Below are positions 1 to 8,133 of a DNA stretch of 48,934 nucleotides, one piece after another. The notes under the pieces were generated by a model. It made no database searches. It saw nothing but the letters and a program-made list of their open reading frames with translations, and was not told the origin of the DNA. The first letter of the stretch is position 1; each line of letters opens with the position of its first letter. This stretch comes from Canibacter sp052085365 (GTDB lineage Bacteria > Actinomycetota > Actinomycetes > Actinomycetales > Microbacteriaceae): positions 1-48,934 of the forward strand of contig JBQDFP010000015.1 of assembly GCA_052085365.1 (NCBI GenBank). Reading direction: 5' to 3'. A program made the position numbers and the translations under genes.

Positions 1-82
1 GTGGAATTTAGATTCAACGTCTAGTCGGCTCGCGAGCTCGCCGGCTACCAGCCGCAGACGCGTTCTCGGGTAGGCTGAATTG

Positions 83-148
83 ATGATTGACGTTGGACCT
101 TATCGGTGGACCTGGGTGCCCGTTGCCACCGGACCTCACCGGAATTGA
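83..148 (+). CDS. Possible leaderless leader peptide (21 aa)
   Basis: A short reading frame of 21 codons plus stop begins with ATG six bases after a TAGGCT box (71-76), the spacing seen before several leaderless genes in this window. It ends 8 bp before the ATG of the following membrane protein. The peptide contains a Trp-Thr-Trp stretch. It could be a leader peptide coupling translation into the next gene, or chance. No family is recognised. Confidence 0.25.
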   Translation: MIDVGPYRWTWVPVATGPHRN

Positions 149-156
149 GGCGTCTG

Positions 157-843
157 ATGGGAGTGCGGTCGAAGGCGCGGCGGCATCAGGATGTGTTGGG
201 GGATGTGGTGGCCGTGCATCACGATCGTCCTGGCCTGGGCACGGTACTCGGGTTCGTGCTGGCTTGGATGTTGATGAGCGGGCTGACGTTCATCTTCCCC
301 GGTGAGACGCTGGTGTTGGCGATCGCCCCGTCGGTTGGCCTTTTCATCATCGGGGTGGTCATCTACGTGATGCTCGCTGGCGAGCGACTGGTGGTGTGCG
401 AACGAGGTGTGCTGCTCGGTAGTGTCGCTCCGTTTATGCGTCCGTATGCGATCCGCTACGACCAAATCGTTGTCGGCAGCGTCGTGCCCATCAGCGCGAA
501 GATCACCCGCTACACCAAGCAGACCGGCCTCCTGACCATGACAACGGTGCGGATCTCGTGGTGGTCAAAGCGCGGGGTCTCCTTTGCCGGTCCGTCTCCT
601 GCCGAGGCGCGCGGGTCATTTGGCGCGACTGCCTCGAGCTCGCAGGATGTGGGTGTGCCGTGGCTGATCGGAACTCGTGCGCCGGCAGAGCAGGTTACGG
701 CTGACATCGCCCGCGCTGCTCAGGCCGCCGGCTTCACCGAGTTGGCTCGCCAGACGGCTACAGCACCGCCGCGCGTGCTGTCGGGGAACGCGGCGGACAA
801 CCCGGCGCAATTGCCTGGTGTCATCGTGCCGGGAGGCCGATGA
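157..843 (+). CDS. Hypothetical two-TM membrane protein
   Basis: Predicted membrane protein of 228 residues. Two adjacent hydrophobic segments (about residues 30-50 and 57-76) are followed by a cytoplasmic-looking domain of mixed strand character, an arrangement like small PH-domain-type bacterial membrane proteins. I do not recognise a family. An in-frame GTG exists at 106, but the ATG at 157 has a GAGG six bases upstream and is preferred. It stands alone before the arsenic genes. Existence as a gene is likely; function is unknown. Confidence 0.6.
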   Translation: MGVRSKARRHQDVLGDVVAVHHDRPGLGTVLGFVLAWMLMSGLTFIFPGETLVLAIAPSVGLFIIGVVIYVMLAGERLVVCERGVLLGSVAPFMRPYAIRYDQIVVGSVVPISAKITRYTKQTGLLTMTTVRISWWSKRGVSFAGPSPAEARGSFGATASSSQDVGVPWLIGTRAPAEQVTADIARAAQAAGFTELARQTATAPPRVLSGNAADNPAQLPGVIVPGGR

Positions 844-1538
844 ATCGCTGACTACTTGAAGGCGAGCCGAACGGGCGCTCATACGGGGCTCGCGTGTCCT
901 CGGTCGACATTGAGCTTGCACCACAATATGTCTCGCTTCATGCGGTGTACGACAAGCACTCTGCAGCAATTCTCGCCACTGAGCTCAGGGTGCGGCTTCG
1001 AATGTAGCTTGAAGCGCCCCCATTCAGACGGCCCGGCCGGAGACGGCTGCGGTTGCCGAAAACCGCTGTCATTCTTCTCGCGTATAGGGGACTTGCTCTT
1101 GTGGCTATTGCCGCAGTGCTTACCGGTATTTTCCGGATCATTAATTGACCTAACGTGTTCGGAGCTGACTCCTGAGCGGTGGACTGATAATGGTCATTTT
1201 TGTCGGTAAGTGTTATTTATAGTCGCTACCAACCGTTGCGTGTGCGTCATCGTCCCAAACTGTGAGCGGTTCATGGCCCGCAGCAAGAAGCGATTCGTAC
1301 TGCCAACGAACTATCGCGTCGTGCACGCTGCGCGGGTACCGCCTTTTGGGTTGTGGCGCTTGAGTGCGTCGTCTGTTCGGTATCTGGTGAGCGTTACGTG
1401 CTTGGGCCGTTCTCCTATTTCGTCGATCATTTGATCGAGTGCTTCGAGCAGTGTATTGGCTTGGATTTCGAACGTTCAAATTATGTTGCAAAGGTCGACA
1501 CTGAACCTCTCGTAGCGTTGGTGCGTAAAGCTGGTCGC
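844..1538. other. 695-bp stretch without a convincing gene
   Basis: No frame carries a recognisable protein. A 37-codon frame at 894-1007 on the plus strand has protein-like composition (its first half resembles a normal amphipathic sequence) but no ribosome binding site. Longer frames here are rich in Arg, Ser and Cys and look like chance. The region may be decayed coding sequence at the edge of the arsenic island. Confidence 0.4.
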
Positions 1539-1946
1539 TTAGGGTGTGAGTCGGACGATGAGGTCGCGGACACGCGTCTCAATTTGATCTCGAATACGAC
1601 GTACGGCTTCAATACCGAGACCAGCGGGGTCGGTGAGTTTCCAGTCTTCGTAAAGTTTGCCGGGGAAGATTGGGCAGGTGTCACCGCACCCCATAGTGAT
1701 GACCGCATCCGCAGCTTGAACGGTGTCTGTGGTCAGCAGCTTCGGTCGTTCTGAAGTGATATCGATGCCAACTTCGCGCATCGCCTCGATTACAACTGGG
1801 TTGAGCTGATCTGTGGGTTCGGAACCGGCAGAACGGACCTCGATACGACCAGCCGCAATCTGGCTAAGCAATGCGGCGGCCATCTGAGAACGTCCGGCGT
1901 TGTGGACGCAGACGAACAACACCATAGGGGCAGAGTGAGTGCTCAT
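1539..1946 (-). CDS. arsC: Arsenate reductase, low-molecular-weight phosphatase type (mycothiol-linked)
   Basis: Reduces arsenate to arsenite in the cytoplasm so that the neighbouring ACR3 pump can export it. The 135-residue protein has the P-loop Cys-X5-Arg at C13-R19 and a pair of Cys at 87 and 91 in a GCGDTCP segment typical of actinobacterial arsenate-mycothiol transferases. The frame extends further upstream, but the ATG at 1946 overlaps the ACR3 stop codon by four bases (ATGA), which fixes the start and implies translational coupling. It is the last gene of the minus-strand arsenic operon. Confidence 0.9.
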   Translation of the reverse strand: MSTHSAPMVLFVCVHNAGRSQMAAALLSQIAAGRIEVRSAGSEPTDQLNPVVIEAMREVGIDITSERPKLLTTDTVQAADAVITMGCGDTCPIFPGKLYEDWKLTDPAGLGIEAVRRIRDQIETRVRDLIVRLTP

Positions 1947-3061
1947 CGTGCCTCGATTGCAACTTGGTAGGGGTCGGCGCCGAACCAGCGGCGCGCGGTC
2001 CACAGGGAGACATAGACGAGGCCGACGAGGACAGGTACCTCTATCAAGGGACCGACCACTCCCGCGAGTGCCTGCCCGCTGGTAGCGCCGAACGTGCCGA
2101 TAGTAACAGCGATCGCGAGCTCAAAGTTGTTGCCTGCCGCCGTGAACGCCAGTGTCGTTGACCTCGCGTAGCCGAGGCCGAGCCCCTTGCCGAGCAAGAG
2201 GCCAACGAACCACATGAAAGCGAAGTAGATCAGCAGCGGAAGTGCGATCCGAGTTACGTCAAGCGGGTTCTGTATGACCGCCTCACCCTGTAGAGCAAAG
2301 AGCAGCACGATCGTGAAGAGCAGCCCGTATAGCGCCCACGGCCCTATGCGTGGGATAAAGGTCTCCTCGTACCAAGTCCGGTCCATACGCTTCTCACCAA
2401 TCCACCGGGTCGCGAACCCCGCAACTAGTGGTACGCCGAGGAACACCAGGACGTTGAGTGCGATTTGCCCTACCGAGACGTCCAAACCTTGGGAGTTTAG
2501 ACCGAGCCACTCAGGAAGGACCGTGAGGTAAAACCAGCCGAGAAACGAGAAAGCTATGACCTGGAAGATTGAATTTATCGCTACCAGCACTGCCGTCGCT
2601 TCCCGGTCGCCGCAAGCCAAATCATTCCAAATTACGACCATTGCGATGCAACGAGCTAGCCCAACAATGATCAGCCCCGTCCGGTACTCCGGTAGGTCCG
2701 GCAACAACAGCCAAGCTAAGGCGAACATGACCGCTGGACCGACCAACCAATTCAACACCAGGGATGAGACGAGGAGTTTCTTGTCGCCAGTTACCGCGGC
2801 GACCCTGTCATAGCGGACCTTCGCCAATACCGGATACATCATCACAAGCAGGCCAAATCCGATTGGCACAGAAATACCCGCGACTTCCATACGGGTAAGG
2901 ACCTCTGAGAGAACCGGCACAAAGCGACCCAGTAGTAGCCCAGCGACTATCGCCAGACCGATCCAGGCCGGCAGCCACTTATCCAACGTTGACAGGCGCT
3001 TCGCAGCTGGGGTTCGGGCTGGAGTCTCGGCGCTTCTGGTGTTCTGCGGTGTGAGGTGCAT
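1943..3061 (-). CDS. acr3: Arsenite efflux permease, ACR3 family
   Basis: Exports arsenite across the inner membrane. The 372-residue protein has about ten hydrophobic segments and the family's conserved Cys (about C138, in GLARC) in the fourth segment, plus the NNFELA motif near the C-terminus. Start: ATG at 3061, since the upstream TTG at 3082 adds only seven residues and has no well-spaced ribosome binding site. It lies upstream of arsC with a 4-bp overlap and divergent from arsR. Length is normal for ACR3. Confidence 0.93.
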   Translation of the reverse strand: MHLTPQNTRSAETPARTPAAKRLSTLDKWLPAWIGLAIVAGLLLGRFVPVLSEVLTRMEVAGISVPIGFGLLVMMYPVLAKVRYDRVAAVTGDKKLLVSSLVLNWLVGPAVMFALAWLLLPDLPEYRTGLIIVGLARCIAMVVIWNDLACGDREATAVLVAINSIFQVIAFSFLGWFYLTVLPEWLGLNSQGLDVSVGQIALNVLVFLGVPLVAGFATRWIGEKRMDRTWYEETFIPRIGPWALYGLLFTIVLLFALQGEAVIQNPLDVTRIALPLLIYFAFMWFVGLLLGKGLGLGYARSTTLAFTAAGNNFELAIAVTIGTFGATSGQALAGVVGPLIEVPVLVGLVYVSLWTARRWFGADPYQVAIEAR

Positions 3062-3102
3062 CTGAGCGTTCGGTTTTCTCAATCTCTCGACTGTGGGGTG
3101 GG

Positions 3103-3269
3103 TTAGTTGGTGGGCTTGGTGGAACGGAAGATCACGGTATGCATCGCGATCCGCACATTAGAGGTGATGTGAGGGATATTTCGCGGGGCACGCCGATGCC
3201 GCCGGGGCTAGGGTCGAGTACTCGCTCATCCTTGAGTAGCTCGATGTCCTCACGCATATCGAGCCCCAT
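3103..3269 (-). pseudogene. Frameshifted remnant or small ORF between acr3 and arsR
   Basis: On the minus strand an ATG at 3269 opens a frame that reads protein-like for about 32 codons (ending in a Gly-Gly-Ile-Gly-Val-Pro-Arg stretch). A one-base shift then allows another 20 or so protein-like codons (Ile-Thr-Ser-Asn-Val-Arg-Ile-Ala-Met-His) to a TAA at 3103. The span is 167 bp, so it needs one frameshift. This suggests a short gene, or the tail of one, that once headed the arsenic operon. Family not recognised. Confidence 0.35.
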
Positions 3270-3296
3270 TTCAGATCGGTGAACTTCTCACTTCAT

Positions 3297-3316
3297 ATTG
3301 ATGCTTGTCGATCAAT
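3297..3316. promoter_or_regulatory. Candidate ArsR operator
   Basis: A perfect inverted repeat, ATTGAT-N8-ATCAAT, lies between the divergent acr3 and arsR genes, 35 bp before the arsR ATG. A GATAAT box (3318-3323) directly follows and could be the arsR -10 element. Position and symmetry fit an autoregulatory ArsR site controlling both directions. Confidence 0.5.
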
Positions 3317-3351
3317 CGATAATTGTCAATGCGTGGCGTAGTGTTAGGGGC

Positions 3352-3741
3352 ATGACGACCTCACCGCCGCTGTCTCCTGACCTCGACTTCACGGACGGGT
3401 GCTGTGCGTCAGAGACTGGACGTGCGCTCGCGATTAAGGACGCACAGCGGCTGGCGCGAGTGTTCAAAGCTCTGGGTGATCCAACGCGAGTGCGTCTGCT
3501 GTCACTTATCGCTTCTCAGTCCGACGGGGAGGCCTGTGTGTGCGACCTGACCGAACCGGTTGGGCTATCGCAGCCGACAGTTTCGCATCATATGAAGCAA
3601 CTGGTCGACGCGGGACTGGTTACTCGTGATCAACGTGGAAAGTGGGCCTACTACGCAATCGTCCGTGAGGTTCTATTGGAGCTGACTAACGCATTGGAAT
3701 CACATTTGTTGGAGGCAGGCGAGGCTGCTCCGGACCGTTGA
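3352..3741 (+). CDS. arsR: ArsR/SmtB-family arsenic-responsive repressor
   Basis: Winged-helix repressor of 129 residues that should release DNA when arsenite binds. The helix-turn-helix covers about residues 66-92 (LSQPTVSHHMKQL). Candidate As(III) ligands are the Cys pair C17-C18 near the N-terminus, as in corynebacterial ArsR, and C62/C64 in the CVCDL motif at the recognition domain. Having both sets is notable. The frame extends to 3298, but that would place the operator inside the gene, so the ATG at 3352 is preferred. Divergent from acr3-arsC. Confidence 0.9.
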   Translation: MTTSPPLSPDLDFTDGCCASETGRALAIKDAQRLARVFKALGDPTRVRLLSLIASQSDGEACVCDLTEPVGLSQPTVSHHMKQLVDAGLVTRDQRGKWAYYAIVREVLLELTNALESHLLEAGEAAPDR

Positions 3742-3904
3742 GATCACCACAGCGAAAGATTAAATTGCAGAGAAGCGTTAGTGCAGGATCGAATAATAGC
3801 GGCTTGCTTTTGCGGAATTTTTTGCAGCATCTGTAGCAGTTACTCAGCGTCTATCTTTCGGCAACTGAAGGCAGCTGGTGACGCGGGGTAACCGCTCCTT
3901 GCTG

Positions 3905-3979
3905 TCCCGCAGATTACCGACATAGAGCTGCTCGCCAAGGTGACCCCTGTTCTTGTTGTTAATTTATTGGCGGTCATTC
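3905..3979 (+). repeat. Degenerate direct repeat, left copy
   Basis: The last 55 bp (from CTGCTCGCC) align without gaps to the matching 55 bp of the right copy at 6160-6214, with about 41 identities by hand count; the core TGACCCCTGTT and the end GTCATTCTGC are identical. A weaker match extends upstream, including a shared CTGAAGGCAG. The two copies bracket the AbrB-ABC cassette. Confidence 0.55.
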
Positions 3980-4092
3980 TGCGGCACCATCCGCATGAAA
4001 GTCAGGCAGGCCTCTTCGCGGGTTGGGTATCGCCTTTAATTTCGCCACCGCTATACCAGGAGGGGCGACACCGCCCACCTTAGAAATGACCG

Positions 4093-4134
4093 TTGTTGGA
4101 ATCGGCTGAACTAGTTATACTTGTATGACAAGTA
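4093..4134 (+). promoter_or_regulatory. Promoter and palindromic operator of the AbrB-ABC operon
   Basis: TTGTTG (4093-4098) and TATACT (4116-4121) are separated by 17 bp and form a good sigma-70-like promoter. A perfect 7-bp inverted repeat, TACTTGT-ATG-ACAAGTA (4118-4134), overlaps the -10 box and the expected transcription start. This is a good repressor position. The bound protein may be the AbrB-like product or an unlinked GntR- or TetR-type repressor. Confidence 0.6.
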
Positions 4135-4154
4135 CAACTTTTGGGAGATTGAGC

Positions 4155-4442
4155 ATGGACGTACATCGTCTTCCCCCTGCGGAGGGGAAGTTTGCAAGCA
4201 CGGTCAAGGTGGGTGCAAAAGGGCAGATTGTGATCCCTAAGGGTGCACGCGACTTGTTCAACATCGAACCAGGGGACACGTTGCTGTTCCTTGCTGATGC
4301 TCAGCAAGGAATGACGATCATGCGACAAGAAGTTTTCGACAAATTTATCACTGAGGCCATGTTTCCTCGGTCAGAGGGAGCGCCACCAGCACAGGAGGAC
4401 GTATCGACGCAGAACACCAGAAACAGAAGGGGCCAGCTATGA
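4155..4442 (+). CDS. AbrB/MazE/SpoVT-type DNA-binding regulator
   Basis: Small regulator of 95 residues. Residues 12-50 form a swapped-hairpin AbrB domain (VKVGAKGQIVIPKGARDLF), and the C-terminal third is a polar tail. The frame starts at 4125 inside the operator palindrome, but the ATG at 4155 has GGGAG seven bases upstream and is preferred. Its stop overlaps the ABC ATPase start by four bases, so it probably autoregulates and controls the exporter. No toxin gene follows, so it is not a MazE antitoxin in a simple pair. Confidence 0.8.
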   Translation: MDVHRLPPAEGKFASTVKVGAKGQIVIPKGARDLFNIEPGDTLLFLADAQQGMTIMRQEVFDKFITEAMFPRSEGAPPAQEDVSTQNTRNRRGQL

Positions 4443-5362
4443 TCGTCGTGACGTGTGAGGGTGTAACGCGACGCTTCGGGGATCAAGTCGCCGTCGACGA
4501 GGTCTCTTTCCAAGTGCCACAGGGGGAAATTTTCGGGATCATCGGCCCCAACGGAGCCGGGAAGACGACTCTACTGAATTGTATCGAGGGCTTGGACGTT
4601 CCGACCTCTGGTGACATTAGAGTCCTGGGTCGCCATCCGATTAACGACAAACATGAGTTGACCCTGCGGACTGGCGTGCAGCTCCAGAGCGCGGAACTGT
4701 TGCCGAGGATCACTGTCGCCGAAGCGATGCAGCTGTTCTCCTCGTTCTACGACGATCCTGCTCCATGGGAAGAGCTGTTGGCTACACTGGGGATTGCCGG
4801 GAAAAGCAAGACCAGAATCGAACGCCTTTCGGGAGGAGAGCGTCAACGTGTCTTTATTGCTCTTGCCTTGGTGCACCGCCCAGAGGTGGTCTTTCTCGAT
4901 GAACTGACCACGGCGCTGGACCCGCAGGCCCGCCTGGCGATGTGGGAGGTCATCGAGGACATCAGGGACCGTGGTACCACCGTTATGCTAACGACGCATT
5001 ATTTGGAAGAAGCCGAGCACCTGTGCGATCGAGTCGGGATCATCGACCACGGACGACTCATCGCGCTGGACACCGTTCCTGCACTCATCGCTGCCCATGC
5101 TGGTGCCGCCACCGCGCGACTCACGCTCGACGAGACTCCACCAGCAGATCTCAACCTTGAGGCGATCGATTCGGTGTCGACTGTCCAAGACGAAGGACGT
5201 AACTTCACTATTCAAGGCACCGGAGGCTTCCTCCAGCATGTCCTCAGCGAGCTCACCGCACGCGACCTGCATGCGATCGACCTGCGCACTACCTCGCCGC
5301 GCCTGGAAGACGTGTTCATGGCTCTGACCGGACGGGCTATGCGAGTGGACGAGGTGTCGTAA
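4439..5362 (+). CDS. ABC-2 type exporter, ATP-binding subunit
   Basis: Cytoplasmic ATPase of 307 residues that drives the permease encoded 2 bp downstream. It has Walker A GPNGAGKT (36-43), signature LSGGE (130-134), Walker B VVFLDE (150-155) and a switch His in TTHYLEEA. The D-loop region reads LDELTTALDP, with Leu instead of the common Pro. The C-terminal 80 residues match the extension of DrrA/CcmA-type drug or lipid exporters. Substrate cannot be read from sequence. Overlaps the AbrB-like gene by ATGA. Confidence 0.88.
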   Translation: MIVVTCEGVTRRFGDQVAVDEVSFQVPQGEIFGIIGPNGAGKTTLLNCIEGLDVPTSGDIRVLGRHPINDKHELTLRTGVQLQSAELLPRITVAEAMQLFSSFYDDPAPWEELLATLGIAGKSKTRIERLSGGERQRVFIALALVHRPEVVFLDELTTALDPQARLAMWEVIEDIRDRGTTVMLTTHYLEEAEHLCDRVGIIDHGRLIALDTVPALIAAHAGAATARLTLDETPPADLNLEAIDSVSTVQDEGRNFTIQGTGGFLQHVLSELTARDLHAIDLRTTSPRLEDVFMALTGRAMRVDEVS

Positions 5363-5364
5363 CC

Positions 5365-6114
5365 GTGACTAGTTATCGATCACTCACCATCAGTCTCTTC
5401 CAAAGCCAGCTACGTGAACCAGTTGGGTTGTTTTTTACTCTCATCTTTGCTCCGTTGCTGGTACTTATCCTCGGCTTAATTTTTGACACTGGTGCCGACC
5501 CTGCTTTCGGAGGGCGCAGCTTCATCGAAGCAACGTTGCCCGCCTTCCCGTCCCTGGTTCTGGCCATCATCGGCGTCGTAATAGTACCGGTCGGCCAACT
5601 GTCACTGCGGGAGAGCGGCGCCCTGCGCCGACTGCGCCTGACCCCATTGCGGCCGTCCACATTCGTAGCCGCAGACCTCACAGTTAATTTCATGATCGGC
5701 ATGCTCGGCATTATGTCCGCGCTCGTCGTGGGCCGGGCGGTTTTTGGTGCTGTTCCGACAGGGAACATCATCCTTTTGATTCTTGCCGCAGCACTGGGAC
5801 TCCTGGCGTTTCTTGCTCTTGGATACACCCTCGCCGCTATCTACCCATCTTCCGGAGCAGCCACCGGCATCGGCAACGTCCTCATGCTGCTGCTGATGCT
5901 CTCCTCCGGAGCATTTGTTCCATTAGATACGATGCCCAAGGGTGTCCAGACTGTCATGAACTTCTCACCTGTACGGCACTTTGCTGACCTCATGCAGGGA
6001 CTCTGGGAAGGCCACGCGTGGTCGTCACTGCTGCTGCCCACCGGGATTCTCGTTGCAATGATTATCTTGTTCGGTATTTTGGGATCAGTGTTTTTTCGTT
6101 GGGATCGCGCCTGA
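5365..6114 (+). CDS. ABC-2 type exporter, permease subunit
   Basis: Membrane subunit of 249 residues with six hydrophobic segments and the ABC-2 arrangement (cytoplasmic N-terminus, LRRLRLTPL coupling region around residues 88-96, and SSGAFVPLDTMP before the last segments). The start is GTG at 5365, two bases after the ATPase stop. It should form a homodimer with two ATPase subunits and export an unknown substrate, as in DrrB-like systems. Repeat copy B begins almost directly after its stop. Confidence 0.87.
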   Translation: MTSYRSLTISLFQSQLREPVGLFFTLIFAPLLVLILGLIFDTGADPAFGGRSFIEATLPAFPSLVLAIIGVVIVPVGQLSLRESGALRRLRLTPLRPSTFVAADLTVNFMIGMLGIMSALVVGRAVFGAVPTGNIILLILAAALGLLAFLALGYTLAAIYPSSGAATGIGNVLMLLLMLSSGAFVPLDTMPKGVQTVMNFSPVRHFADLMQGLWEGHAWSSLLLPTGILVAMIILFGILGSVFFRWDRA

Positions 6115-6508
6115 AGGCAGAGGTAGGCGCTCGTCATCCTGCAGGCTATCAACACTAAACTGCTCACCTAGATGACCCCTGTTGCAGCCATGAGTTTATC
6201 GTCAGTCATTCTGCTACTGAATGCGGTCGAGTTTCGATTTGATGTGTGAACTAACCGCCACTATTAATGCAACTGCGCCTGAATAATGCGGCCCAATGAT
6301 CTGCACAGCAGATGAGCTGGAAGCTGTAGCTCGAACGTTGTCCACACTCAGGGATTGCTGGACTCTTGGGAGTAATCGAAAGCCGTGTTGAGAGACTCTT
6401 TTGGGGTGAGCGTCAGCGACACTGTCTCTGCACACTTCGCGGTGTATCGTGAGCAGGTATGAAGTGTCGATCGCGAGGCGGCGGCCGTTGTCGATGGCGG
6501 GGGGAAGA
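6115..6508. other. 394-bp intergenic region
   Basis: Holds the right copy of the repeat, then about 290 bp in which I see no gene, RNA or clear promoter. The ribosome binding site of the following gene (run of G at 6499-6504) is at its right end. Confidence 0.45.
6140..6214 (+). repeat. Degenerate direct repeat, right copy
   Basis: Counterpart of the repeat at 3905-3979; the 55-bp core is 6160-6214. Read in the same frame as the left copy it encodes a similar hydrophobic peptide but has an in-frame TAG. Both may be decayed copies of the same element or gene end. Confidence 0.55.
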
Positions 6509-7057
6509 ATGAGTCTTTTGATCGGAATCGACTTGTCGACCACCGGAACTGATATTGACTTGGACCGTGCTTTGGACGTGGCGCTGTGCGTCGAAGATCC
6601 ATCGGGACATGTCAAATTCGAACATCTCTGGAAGATTGATTTACCAATCGATTTGAATGCCAAACAACTGAAGGCGTATGGAATCGTCATTAGTCCGGAC
6701 TCAGTGAAAGCAAGTCATCATCGAATACGTTCAGCTCTCGATGAGGCTGCGCAATACATTACATGTTTCGTGAAGCAGGGTGGCGTCATAGTCGGTCACA
6801 ACGTCTACTTCGACATCGGACTCTTAAGTCAAGAGTTGAAACGGTATGAGCTGCCGCTCCTGCACGAGCGGGTGGCACCACTGCAATTGCACGCTATCGA
6901 CACGCTGCGAATGGTGAGTGGGCCCGGAAGTCGTTCGCTGGAACATCTCTGTGCAAAGTACGAAATTTCACCTATTGGCCCGTTCCATCGGTCTGATGTT
7001 GACGCTAGAGCAGCAGTTGATCTCGCAAGAAAGCTCATGAACTTAAACACGAACTGA
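6509..7057 (+). CDS. DEDDh exonuclease-like protein lacking the motif I Glu
   Basis: Resembles the epsilon-type 3'-5' exonuclease domain over its whole 182 residues. Motif I, normally Asp-x-Glu-Thr-Thr-Gly, reads Asp8-Leu-Ser10-Thr-Thr-Gly, so one metal-ligand Glu is replaced by Ser. Motif II (GHNVYFD, D102) and motif III (H160, D165) are intact. Start: ATG 6509 with a G-rich ribosome binding site; upstream in-frame starts (6449) lack one. It may be inactive, or use another acidic residue. It stands alone, without a helicase or polymerase partner. Confidence 0.7.
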   Translation: MSLLIGIDLSTTGTDIDLDRALDVALCVEDPSGHVKFEHLWKIDLPIDLNAKQLKAYGIVISPDSVKASHHRIRSALDEAAQYITCFVKQGGVIVGHNVYFDIGLLSQELKRYELPLLHERVAPLQLHAIDTLRMVSGPGSRSLEHLCAKYEISPIGPFHRSDVDARAAVDLARKLMNLNTN

Positions 7058-7240
7058 TTCGACGCGCTGACACTGGAGGCGAATCAGACACTGTGAAGCC
7101 TTCGAGAACGGTTATAGACAGGACGAAGCTCGTCGCTCACTTGTCTCGACCTCTTGGCTCGGATATGAAATGATCAGATTTCGGGCATGAACACGTACGT
7201 TGAGCTTGCCAAGTGAGGAGTGCGGGAAGGAGCTGGCTCG

Positions 7241-7714
7241 TTGGGTTGGAAAGGACCAATCTCACTTTTCATATCGTGGGTGATCCACGATGTTGAAGAA
7301 GCAGTTGCGTTTCCTGCAACCTGCAGCCAGCTAGCTGACCGCACAGGTGTTGAACAACTTCGTATGACTCCGCGGCAATCATGGTTAGCAGTGACGCTGA
7401 TGGGGGCTTTGGTGGCCGTGGCGTGTGTTCGTGGAGCGCACACCGGTGGTAGATCGAGGACGTATCGAGCAGTGACTGCTGGCCTGGAAGCTCACGTCAT
7501 ATCGCATATTGCAGCTACGGTATTCCTTCGTAGCTATACCGCCGGAGTAGCGACCGCCTTGCCGGTTATGTTGCCGGGAGCACTTATTGCACGGAAAGAA
7601 CTTGAACGCAGCGGTCACTCCTTGCAAAATCGAGACACCATCCTGGGTGCCGGATTACTTGTCCCTGCTGCGCTAGTTTGTCACGTCGTTGCACGCCTGA
7701 TCCGGCGGACATGA
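7241..7714 (+). CDS. HXXEE-domain membrane protein
   Basis: Membrane protein of 157 residues with four or five hydrophobic segments. The N-terminal His-Asp-Val-Glu-Glu and later His residues (EAHVISH and VCHVVARL) match the HXXEE family, whose function is unknown. The preferred start is TTG at 7241 because AAGGAG lies eight bases upstream; a GTG at 7220 is in frame but poorly spaced. Monocistronic, followed by convergent exporter genes. Confidence 0.65.
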   Translation: MGWKGPISLFISWVIHDVEEAVAFPATCSQLADRTGVEQLRMTPRQSWLAVTLMGALVAVACVRGAHTGGRSRTYRAVTAGLEAHVISHIAATVFLRSYTAGVATALPVMLPGALIARKELERSGHSLQNRDTILGAGLLVPAALVCHVVARLIRRT

Positions 7715-7803
7715 GCAGTCAAGGGCGCTGCTCATACTGACAGATTATTAAGTAGGCGAAGACGGCGACGCTCTCGTGCGGCCGTGACTGGCAGGTTTAT
7801 CAG

Positions 7804-8133
7804 TTAGTGCATGGCGCCGAGTTCGATGAGCAATACACCGCCGACGATGAAGACGATACCAAGGCTCATAACCCAAGTGAGGGGCTCCTTGAAGAGAATC
7901 CTGCTGAGGACTGCCGTAAGGGCGACACCGGCAGCGGCCCAAATGCCATAGGCGACTCCAAGCGGGGTTCCCTCACTCAGGACGACGATGAGCAGGTTGA
8001 AAGCAATAATATACCCGGCTGCCACGCCAAGCCACCAAAGTTTACTGCCGCTGGACGCCATACGAAGCGAAATAGTGCCGGTGACTTCGCTCGCGATTGA
8101 TCCGGCGAGGGAGACCAGTGCGAGGACGGTCAT
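7804..8133 (-). CDS. Small multidrug resistance (SMR) efflux subunit B
   Basis: Four-helix exporter of 109 residues. It has the membrane-embedded Glu of the family (E16 in SEVTGTISLRMA) and the GVAYGIWAAAGVA motif in helix three. It overlaps the preceding SMR gene by four bases (ATGA), the usual arrangement of obligate hetero-pairs such as EbrAB or YkkCD, in which the two subunits have opposite topology. Substrates may be cationic drugs, guanidinium or polyamines. Confidence 0.88.
   Translation of the reverse strand: MTVLALVSLAGSIASEVTGTISLRMASSGSKLWWLGVAAGYIIAFNLLIVVLSEGTPLGVAYGIWAAAGVALTAVLSRILFKEPLTWVMSLGIVFIVGGVLLIELGAMH

Larger units (their letters stand above)
3742..4154. other. Intergenic region with repeat copy A and abrB promoter
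   Basis: 413 bp without a full gene. It contains the left copy of a degenerate repeat (about 3905-3979) and, at the right end, the promoter and palindrome of the AbrB-ABC operon. The repeat lies in an open frame running to the TAG at 4081 that reads like a hydrophobic protein fragment, so it may be a gene remnant. Confidence 0.5.

Noticed and set aside
894..1007. 37-codon protein-like frame
   Set aside because: Composition is plausible but it has no start signal and no recognisable relation; recorded only in the region note.
1353..1754. 133-residue plus-strand frame
   Set aside because: It overlaps arsC on the opposite strand and looks like its shadow.
4155..4442. MazE antitoxin of a toxin-antitoxin pair
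   Set aside because: The gene that overlaps it encodes an ABC ATPase, not a toxin.
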